A DNA stretch of 7,781 nucleotides from an uncultured beta proteobacterium. Lineage in GTDB: Bacteria; Pseudomonadota; Gammaproteobacteria; Burkholderiales; Burkholderiaceae. Location: assembly GCA_903930665.1 (NCBI GenBank), contig CAIYZI010000648.1, positions 1-7,781 of the forward strand, read 5' to 3'. The notes beneath the pieces are model-generated. The model searched no databases. It was not told where the DNA came from and saw only the letters and a program-made list of their open reading frames with translations. How positions within the stretch are numbered: position 1 is the first letter of the stretch; each line of letters starts with the position of its first letter. Positions 1-5,668 of this stretch are shown here, piece by piece. The position numbers were made by a program, and so were the translations under genes.

Positions 1-671
1 AGCGCTAATTCTCGTAGCGCAATTAGATTTCCTTTGCGGAAAAAGTTTTGAGTTGCTCTTTCAGCTTGCTGTGGAAGGTACACTTTTCCATCTTTAAGCC
101 TTTGAAGCAGCTCGTCGGGAGGCAGATCAACTAAGACAACTTCGTCTGCAGAGTCAAATATATGGTCTGGTACCGTTTCCCAAACCCTAACCCCAGTAAT
201 CCCACCAACAATATCGTTCAGAGTTTCAATATGTTGAACATTGATTGTGGAGTAGACGTCTATACCAGCAGCCAAGAGCTCTTCAACATCTTGCCAGCGC
301 TTCGGATGCCTCGAGCCAGCCGCATTTGAATGAGCAAGCTCATCTATTAGGATTAAATCAGGTTTTTCAATCAGGGCTTGGTCAAGATCAAATTCCTTGA
401 GTTTCTTGCCCCTATAGTCAATTTCCTTTAAGGGTAGAACTTCTATGCCATCAAGCATTGCTATAGTGTCTTTTCGACCGTGTGTCTCTACGACACCAGC
501 AATCACTCGCTTGTTTTTGCTTTGCTCATGAGCGGCAGAAAGCATTGCATAGGTTTTACCTACCCCAGCATTCGCTCCAAAGAAGATCTTTAATTTACCT
601 CGACCAGACTGAACTTCTTGGCTCTGTATACGAGCAAGTAATTGATCGGGGTCTGGTCGTGACTCAGGCAT
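1..671 (-). CDS. kdpD: Sensor histidine kinase KdpD, N-terminal part (cut by left window edge)
   Basis: This is the membrane sensor kinase of the KdpD/KdpE two-component system, which switches on the Kdp K+ pump when K+ is limiting. Only the first 223 residues are in the window, and they cover most of the cytoplasmic N-terminal KdpD domain. Visible motifs are a Walker A loop GANAGVGKT (residues 32-40), a Walker B-like stretch LILIDELAHSN (106-116), then GSRHPKRW (119-126), NVQHIETLND (144-153), VLVDLPPDEL (179-188) and FFRKGNLIALREL (210-222). All are typical of the family. The Usp-like, four-helix membrane, GAF and kinase domains would lie past the left edge. The start ATG is five bases after the kdpC stop codon. 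Its ribosome-binding site is weak (a GACGGA-like run inside the end of kdpC), so translation is probably coupled to kdpC. In E. coli this N-terminal domain also controls the finished pump by serine phosphorylation of KdpB. Confidence 0.96.
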   Translation of the reverse strand, partial: MPESRPDPDQLLARIQSQEVQSGRGKLKIFFGANAGVGKTYAMLSAAHEQSKNKRVIAGVVETHGRKDTIAMLDGIEVLPLKEIDYRGKKLKEFDLDQALIEKPDLILIDELAHSNAAGSRHPKRWQDVEELLAAGIDVYSTINVQHIETLNDIVGGITGVRVWETVPDHIFDSADEVVLVDLPPDELLQRLKDGKVYLPQQAERATQNFFRKGNLIALRELA

Positions 672-676
672 TCAGT

Positions 677-1246
677 TTAATTTCCGTCTAAAGCAAGGTT
701 AAGCTTTAATACATTAACACGAGGTTCTCCGAAAATTCCCCATTGGCGGTCTTGTGTATTTGCTGCTATGAGTTGGTTGATATGATCAATACTCATTTTG
801 CGAGCCTTTGCTACTCGAGATGCCTGGTATTGTGCAGCCTGGGGACTAATTTCAGGGTCCAAGCCACTAGCTGAGGCAGTTACCAAATCCATTGGTATTG
901 GCAATTTATTAGCAGTGTCAGCGCTCTGCAATGCTTCAATTCTTCCTTTAACGGCATCTGCCAAGGCTGGATTTAATGGGCCTTGATTTGACCCACTAGA
1001 TGCGGTCGCATTGTAGGGTTGGGGCCCAGTAGCTGATGGCCTACCCCAAAAGTACTTAGCATCAGTAAAGTTTTGCCCAATCAACTCTGAACCAATAGCC
1101 TGATCGCCTTGATAAACAATGCTTCCTGCCGCCTTGCTTGGAAAAAGCGTCTTTGCTAACCCCGTGACAAATACTGGATAGATAACACCAGTAATCACAG
1201 TTAACAAAACAAATAGTCCTAAACAACTTCTCATGATGGATTTCAT
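677..1246 (-). CDS. kdpC: K+-transporting ATPase subunit KdpC
   Basis: KdpC is the small single-span subunit of the KdpFABC pump. Its role is to stabilise the complex and help ATP binding by KdpB. The protein is 189 residues, the usual family size. One N-terminal membrane helix (about residues 7-30) is followed by a hydrophilic domain that faces the periplasm. Family motifs seen are GSELIGQNF (52-60), YFWGRPSATGP (65-75), SSGSNQGPLNPAL (83-95), DLVTASASGLDPEISP (120-135), RVAKAR (144-149) and GEPRVNVLKLNLALD (173-187). The DPEISP motif has Glu where I remember His in E. coli. The start is supported by AAGGAT at 1252-1257, five bases ahead of the ATG; a second Met at residue 5 has no such support. 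The gene lies 28 bases after kdpB and five bases before kdpD in the same operon. Confidence 0.97.
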   Translation of the reverse strand: MKSIMRSCLGLFVLLTVITGVIYPVFVTGLAKTLFPSKAAGSIVYQGDQAIGSELIGQNFTDAKYFWGRPSATGPQPYNATASSGSNQGPLNPALADAVKGRIEALQSADTANKLPIPMDLVTASASGLDPEISPQAAQYQASRVAKARKMSIDHINQLIAANTQDRQWGIFGEPRVNVLKLNLALDGN

Positions 1247-1274
1247 TTTCTATCCTTAATATATCGTCTAGCGA

Positions 1275-3350
1275 TCAAATGATTGAAATAATTAAATCAA
1301 TGATCTTGATGCCAATAAATGGAGCGATAAGACCGCCTAAGCCATAAATCGTCATATTTCTGCGCAAGAGTGCGGCTGCGCCCAAGGGTTTATAAGTAAC
1401 TCCCTTTAGCGCCAATGGAATCAAGAAAATAATGATTAAGGCGTTAAAGATCACTGCAGACAAAATAGCCGATGACGGACTAGAGAGATGCATCACATTT
1501 AATGCCTCAAGCTGCGGATATGTCGCCACAAAAGCCGCTGGAATGATGGCAAAGTATTTTGCTACGTCGTTAGCAATACTAAATGTCGTTAATGATCCCC
1601 GGGTCATCAGCATTTGCTTACCAGTCTCAACCACTTCAATTAACTTTGTTGGGTTGGAATCCAAATCGACCATGTTGCCCGCTTCTTTAGCAGCTTGAGT
1701 ACCAGAGTTCATCGCCACAGCTACGTCTGCTTGCGCTAGCGCTGGAGCATCATTTGTTCCGTCTCCAGTCATCGCCACTAAACGGCCTTCTGATTGATGT
1801 TTGCGAATCAAAGCAAGCTTGTCTTCTGGTGTTGCCTCGGCCAGGAAATCATCTACCCCCGCTTCAGCAGCAATGGCAGCAGCTGTCAATTTATTGTCGC
1901 CAGTAATCATGATGGTACGAATACCCATCTGACGCAGTTCGTTAAAGCGCTCCTTGATGCCACCTTTAACAATGTCTTTAAGCTCAACTACGCCCATAAC
2001 GCGTGTACCTTGCGATACAACTAAAGGTGTGCTGCCACGTCGAGATACGTCATCAACCGCTTTCAGAACTTCCTGAGGAAATTGACCGCCTAATGATTCA
2101 ATGTGCTTTTGAATCGCACTGGCAGCGCCTTTACGAATTTGCTCACCATTCATATCCACGCCACTCATACGAGTTTGAGCGGTAAATGGAACAAACTGCG
2201 CCCCAATGGAATTAATTTCTCGTTGCCTAATATTAAATTTCTGCTTGGCAAGGATGACAATACTTCTTCCCTCAGGCGTTTCATCCGCCAATGAAGCTAA
2301 TTGAGCTATATCGGCAAGCTCTGCCTCAGTTACTCCAGATGCGGCTACAAAATTGGATGCCTGACGATTGCCCAAGGTGATAGTGCCAGTTTTGTCTAGC
2401 AAGAGTACATCGACGTCACCTGCAGCTTCCACGGCACGGCCAGAGGTTGCAATGACATTAGCGGCCATCATACGGCTCATTCCGGCGACTCCAATTGCAG
2501 ATAACAAACCCGCGATAGTTGTAGGAATCAAGCAAACTAATAGCGCAATCAGAACTGTTATCTGAATTGGCGATCCACTGCCACTCGCAGCAACGCTAAA
2601 CATAGAAAACGGTAGCAAAGTTGCAACCACCACTAAGAAAACAATTGTTAGTGCCACCAATAAAATTGTTAAGGCGATTTCATTTGGCGTCTTTTGACGC
2701 TTAGCGTTTTCTACCATCGAGATCATTCGATCAATGAAGGTCTCGCCCGGATTCACTGTTACACGAACAACGATCCAATCCGATAGAACACGAGTACCTC
2801 CAGTTACAGAGGAGAAATCTCCGCCAGACTCACGAATCACTGGAGCTGATTCCCCAGTAATAGCAGACTCATCAACAGAAGCAACACCTGCAATAACCTC
2901 ACCATCCGCAGCAATCACATCATTTGCCTCAGCAATAAAAATATCGCCTTTACGCAACTGCGTTGCGGAGACAAGCTCTGATGCTGGACGGTTATCCCAA
3001 TTCTCAGGAATATTGGCCGCTTTTACCTTCTTAGCCCATGTCTCTTTCTTTAAGCCCCTCAGCGATGCTGCTTGAGCTTTGCTGCGACCTTCTGCTAATG
3101 CTTCGGCAAAATTCGCAAAGAGCACTGTAAACCAAAGCCAAAGCATGACCCCTAGGATAAAACTCGAGGAAGCCTCACCTTCTCCATATAAAGACTGTAT
3201 CCACACTAAGGTAGTCAGGATGCTGCCGATATAGACAACAAACATCACTGGGTTTCGCCATTGAGTTGACGGGCTTAACTTTCTAAAGCTATCCACAATG
3301 GCTGGTTTAACTAACTCGGCATCAAACATGCCTAATTTTCTTTTAGTCAT
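1275..3350 (-). CDS. kdpB: K+-transporting P-type ATPase, catalytic subunit KdpB
   Basis: KdpB is the ATP-hydrolysing subunit of the Kdp pump, an inner-membrane P-type ATPase that drives K+ uptake. The 691 residues are slightly more than the E. coli protein (682 from memory). In order it shows N-terminal membrane helices (about 35-55 and 63-82), the actuator motif TGES (165-168), IPTT in the membrane (275-278), the phosphorylation motif DKTGT with the acceptor Asp at 319, an unusually small nucleotide-binding domain with FVPFTAQTRMSG (386-397) and KGAA (407-410), TPEDK (507-511), and the hinge TGDGTNDAP (528-536). In helix M5, Asp595 and Lys598 match the E. coli pair Asp583/Lys586. Ser168 of TGES matches E. 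coli Ser162, the site of inhibitory phosphorylation. GGAGAT at 3355-3360 is a good ribosome-binding site for this ATG. The gene is 18 bases after kdpA. Confidence 0.98.
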   Translation of the reverse strand: MTKRKLGMFDAELVKPAIVDSFRKLSPSTQWRNPVMFVVYIGSILTTLVWIQSLYGEGEASSSFILGVMLWLWFTVLFANFAEALAEGRSKAQAASLRGLKKETWAKKVKAANIPENWDNRPASELVSATQLRKGDIFIAEANDVIAADGEVIAGVASVDESAITGESAPVIRESGGDFSSVTGGTRVLSDWIVVRVTVNPGETFIDRMISMVENAKRQKTPNEIALTILLVALTIVFLVVVATLLPFSMFSVAASGSGSPIQITVLIALLVCLIPTTIAGLLSAIGVAGMSRMMAANVIATSGRAVEAAGDVDVLLLDKTGTITLGNRQASNFVAASGVTEAELADIAQLASLADETPEGRSIVILAKQKFNIRQREINSIGAQFVPFTAQTRMSGVDMNGEQIRKGAASAIQKHIESLGGQFPQEVLKAVDDVSRRGSTPLVVSQGTRVMGVVELKDIVKGGIKERFNELRQMGIRTIMITGDNKLTAAAIAAEAGVDDFLAEATPEDKLALIRKHQSEGRLVAMTGDGTNDAPALAQADVAVAMNSGTQAAKEAGNMVDLDSNPTKLIEVVETGKQMLMTRGSLTTFSIANDVAKYFAIIPAAFVATYPQLEALNVMHLSSPSSAILSAVIFNALIIIFLIPLALKGVTYKPLGAAALLRRNMTIYGLGGLIAPFIGIKIIDLIISII

Positions 3351-3368
3351 TTTTATCTCCGAGATTAA

Positions 3369-5159
3369 TTAATGAATCACTGGGAGCATTAACTGCTCAA
3401 CAATGGGGCCAAGAGCCAGAGCTGGCACATAGTTCAATGCCCCAACCAAAATCACGGTGCCAGCCAAGAGGACAATAAAGAGTGGTCCGTGCGTAGGCAT
3501 AGTCCCCTCATTCACCGCTATTTTCTTTTTGGCTGCAAATGCACCAGCTAACGCAAGCACTGGCACGATGACTCCAAATCGACCAAACCACATTGCAATC
3601 GCTAACAAGCTGTTATAGAAAGGGGTATTAGCCGAGAGACCTGCAAAGGCACTACCGTTGTTATTAGCGGCCGAGGTAAACGCATACAAAATCTCAGAAA
3701 AACCATGAGCGCCAGGATTAGCAATTCCCGCAACCCCATCGGCACTCATCACCGCAATTGCTGTGCCTACCAATACCAAGATAGGAGTAACTAAGATTGC
3801 AATTGCGACCATCTTCATTTCGTAGGACTCAATCTTTTTACCAAGGTATTCGGGGGTGCGACCAATCATTAAACCGGCAATAAATACTGCTAGGATCGCA
3901 AAAACCAGCATTCCATACAGGCCCGTCCCTACGCCACCAAATACGACCTCACCAAGCATCATGTTCCAAAGAGGAACAAAGCCGCCCATTGGCATAAAAG
4001 AATCATGCATTGAATTGACTGCACCGCATGAAGCAAGCGTTGTTATGCTTGCAAAAATACTTGAGTCATCGATTCCAAAGCGAGTTTCTTTGCCCTCCAT
4101 ATTTCCCGTTGCGCCATCTACACCTAGGCTAGTAATAACTGGATTAGCTTGAGACTCGAAATGAACGGCGGTAAAAGTCACTGTTAAGAAAATGAGCAGC
4201 ATGGTTACTAAAACTACCCATCCTTGTCGTTTATCTCCAACCATTCGCCCAAAGGTAAAACACAATGCAGCTGGAATCAAAAAGATAGAAAGAATCTGAA
4301 TGAAATTAGATAAAGGTGTTGGGTTTTCGTATGGATGTGCAGAATTAGCATTAAAGAATCCACCACCATTAGTGCCGAGCATCTTAATTGCCTCTTGAGA
4401 AGCCACCGGCCCCATCGGCAAAGTTTGCTGGTCTGTCGAGGCTGGCTCAGTTAAAGCTACGCCCTTTTCATCTTTGAGCGCTTGACCATCAGCATCAAGC
4501 TTAGGCGCATCAAACTTAGTGACCTCCACCGTTTTGACATCCTTGTATGCATCAAAGTTCTGAATGGAACCCTGACCAACCAGAAAGATTGCATATACAA
4601 CTGCAATGGGTACCAACACATATAAGGTAATGCGGGTTAAATCCACCCAAAGATTACCAATTGTCTTAATACTATTTCTAGCAAAGCCACGAATAAGTGC
4701 AATCACGACAACAATGCCGCTTGCAGCAGATAGGAAGTTTTGTGTTGTGAGACCCAGCATTTGGGTGAGATAACTCATTGTTCCCTCCCCAACATAGGCT
4801 TGCCAGTTGGTATTCGTGGCAAAACTAATGGCGGTATTAAAGGATGAGTCAGGGGAAATGCTCGCTAAGCCCTGGGGATTTAGAGGAAGGACTCCCTGAA
4901 ATAACTGCAATCCAAAGACAAATAGAACACCCAGGATATTGAAGACAATTAAACCAATTGCATAGCTTAACCAGCTCATTTCAACATCTGGATCAATACC
5001 GCATACCTTGTATATGAAACCTTCAATTGATCTAAAGGGTTTCTTAGAGGCAATTGCTTGTCCACTCATCACATTATTAATGAAGCCTCCAAGGGGATAC
5101 GCTAAAAGCAATAAGACCCCAACATAAAGAACAATTGTCAAAATAGCATGGGTGCTCAT
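3369..5159 (-). CDS. kdpA: K+-transporting ATPase, K+-binding channel-like subunit KdpA
   Basis: KdpA is the K+-selective subunit of the pump, an inner-membrane protein of the K+ transporter superfamily with four membrane-pore-membrane repeats. The 596 residues exceed the E. coli length (557 from memory). The four pore-loop signatures are all present: TNTNWQAY (115-122), GTNGGGFFNANSAHP (262-276), CGAVNSMHDS (378-387) and AANNNGSAF (497-505). Most of the extra length is a Lys/Asp-rich stretch at about 203-247, just before the second pore loop and so on the periplasmic side. I remember similar insertions in other betaproteobacterial KdpA. GAGGA at 5166-5170 precedes the ATG by six bases. The ATG overlaps the kdpF stop as ATGA (5156-5159), which suggests translational coupling. 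Confidence 0.98.
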   Translation of the reverse strand: MSTHAILTIVLYVGVLLLLAYPLGGFINNVMSGQAIASKKPFRSIEGFIYKVCGIDPDVEMSWLSYAIGLIVFNILGVLFVFGLQLFQGVLPLNPQGLASISPDSSFNTAISFATNTNWQAYVGEGTMSYLTQMLGLTTQNFLSAASGIVVVIALIRGFARNSIKTIGNLWVDLTRITLYVLVPIAVVYAIFLVGQGSIQNFDAYKDVKTVEVTKFDAPKLDADGQALKDEKGVALTEPASTDQQTLPMGPVASQEAIKMLGTNGGGFFNANSAHPYENPTPLSNFIQILSIFLIPAALCFTFGRMVGDKRQGWVVLVTMLLIFLTVTFTAVHFESQANPVITSLGVDGATGNMEGKETRFGIDDSSIFASITTLASCGAVNSMHDSFMPMGGFVPLWNMMLGEVVFGGVGTGLYGMLVFAILAVFIAGLMIGRTPEYLGKKIESYEMKMVAIAILVTPILVLVGTAIAVMSADGVAGIANPGAHGFSEILYAFTSAANNNGSAFAGLSANTPFYNSLLAIAMWFGRFGVIVPVLALAGAFAAKKKIAVNEGTMPTHGPLFIVLLAGTVILVGALNYVPALALGPIVEQLMLPVIH

Positions 5160-5248
5160 GAGAAGTCCTCTGGATTTAATAGTGCAGCAACTAAATAAAT
5201 TAAAAGTAATACAGCGGCTAAGCCACTAATGATCTGAATAAAGTTCAT
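5156..5248 (-). CDS. kdpF: Kdp pump small membrane subunit KdpF
   Basis: This 30-residue protein is almost entirely one membrane helix: MNFIQIISGL, then AAVLLLIYLVAALL, then NPEDFS. It resembles E. coli KdpF (29 residues) in length, in the LLxxYLVxALxN core and in the acidic, aromatic C-terminal tail. KdpF sits at the KdpA-KdpB interface and stabilises the complex; it is not catalytic. The ATG is preceded by GAGGGG at 5255-5260. It overlaps the stop of the upstream miniprotein as ATGA (5245-5248), and its own stop overlaps the kdpA start as ATGA (5156-5159). Genes this short are often missed by automatic calling. Confidence 0.9.
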   Translation of the reverse strand: MNFIQIISGLAAVLLLIYLVAALLNPEDFS

Positions 5249-5337
5249 TTTTCACCCCTCAATCGTGCACAACCCTTAGCCAGACTAATGGTCAGCGCAA
5301 GAAATATAAAAATGCATCCGAGAAACAGTAAGCTCAT
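5245..5337 (-). CDS. Unnamed 30-residue membrane miniprotein, first gene of the kdp operon
   Basis: The product reads MSLLFLGCIF IFLALTISLA KGCARLRGEK. It is one hydrophobic helix (about residues 3-20) followed by a short basic tail, so it should sit in the inner membrane with the tail in the cytoplasm. It is a likely real gene because a strong ribosome-binding site, AGAGGTGG (5340-5347), lies at proper spacing, and because its TGA overlaps the kdpF ATG as ATGA. The next protein, not this one, matches KdpF. I recall short helical ORFs with a similar FxALxxxLxxxCxRL pattern ahead of kdpF in other bacteria, but I cannot confirm that here. It may be an extra pump subunit or assembly factor, or simply a leader peptide that couples translation. 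Its function is unknown. Confidence 0.7.
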   Translation of the reverse strand: MSLLFLGCIFIFLALTISLAKGCARLRGEK

Positions 5338-5378
5338 ATCCACCTCTATCCAATTAGATGGTTTGATCTTATAAAGAA

Positions 5379-5399
5379 GTGTGTAAAAAAGTTATAAAG
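5379..5399 (-). promoter_or_regulatory. Candidate KdpE operator and kdp promoter region
   Basis: Read on the minus strand, this element is CTTTATAAC, then six T, then ACACAC. It closely resembles the KdpE site of the E. coli kdpFABC promoter as I remember it: TTTATAC, a T run, then ACACCCC. It lies about 40 bases upstream of the first start codon of the operon. Possible -10 boxes downstream are TATAAG (5368-5373) and TCTAAT (5353-5358). Neither has a good -35 at 17 bases, as expected for an activator-dependent promoter, so I do not choose between them. The second would leave a very short leader. Confidence 0.55.
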
Positions 5400-5406
5400 A
5401 TTTGAG

Positions 5407-5420
5407 TGGGTAATCCCCCC
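5407..5420. repeat. Possible terminal inverted repeat (right end) of a decayed IS3-family element
   Basis: The plus strand reads TGGGTAATCCCCCC. It begins with TG, as IS3-family ends do, and is followed by a C-rich run. It lies 30 bases beyond the transposase stop codon, about where the end of such an element belongs. No partner copy is visible on the katG side, so this is a weak assignment based on position and composition. Confidence 0.3.
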
Positions 5421-5450
5421 TTATTTAACCGAACCTAGAAGTAGGATTAA

Positions 5451-5603
5451 TTAAGCAACCATGGCCAGTCGCTGTTTCGGGGTGATGCCGCCCAATGCCA
5501 TGTTTGGACATTGATGATTGTATTTATAAATCCATTGCGTTGCAAACTCTTGAACTTCGTTAATACTTTCCCAATAATGCTGAGATACCCTTAAGCGCAC
5601 AGA
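5451..5603 (-). pseudogene. IS3-family transposase (OrfB), 3' remnant
   Basis: An open reading frame of 60 codons with no start codon ends at the TAA at 5451-5453; an in-frame TAA at 5634-5636 closes it upstream. Its last ~50 residues read as the C-terminus of the integrase-type transposase of IS3-family elements: SINEVQEFATQWIYKYNH, then PNMALGGITPKQRLAMVA. Intact proteins of this group usually have an Arg before the Pro of RPNMALGG; here it is Cys, which fits decay. The catalytic DDE core, OrfA and the left end are absent, so it cannot transpose. The upstream limit at 5603 is my estimate of where the family resemblance fades. The fragment points the same way as the kdp genes. Confidence 0.85.
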
Positions 5604-5621
5604 CCATATTTGCTTTATCGG

Positions 5622-5637
5622 ATAGGGTGAACCTTAT
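5622..5637. promoter_or_regulatory. Imperfect palindrome in the katG leader, possible operator
   Basis: The arms ATAGGGT and ACCTTAT around a GA centre match at six of seven paired positions. The element lies 31 bases before the katG start, roughly where the core promoter or early leader must be. A TTGCTT at 5610-5615 could be a -35, but no convincing -10 follows. The spacing does not fit the four-part OxyR site. Which regulator binds here, if any, cannot be told from this sequence. Confidence 0.25.
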
Positions 5638-5668
5638 TAATCAACAATCTATCTGAAAGGCGACCCCT

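Noticed and set aside
2..20. Perfect inverted repeat GCGCTA / TAGCGC with a 7-base loop
   Set aside because: It falls inside conserved kdpD codons for Ala-Leu-Arg-Glu-Leu-Ala, has no U run, and is best explained by chance in coding sequence.
2734..3075. 113-codon plus-strand open frame opposite kdpB
   Set aside because: It lies wholly within the strongly conserved kdpB gene on the other strand, and its Ser/Thr/Ala-rich product matches no family I know; it is a shadow frame. The other plus-strand frames over kdpA, kdpB, kdpC and kdpD were rejected likewise.
5435..5446. Short hairpin CCTA-GAAG-TAGG as a terminator
   Set aside because: The stem is only four base pairs and there is no U run. 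It lies in the IS remnant and is too weak to support a terminator.
5622..5658. OxyR binding site ahead of katG
   Set aside because: ATAG and CTAT elements are present but not at the spacing of the four-part OxyR consensus, so only a generic palindrome is reported.
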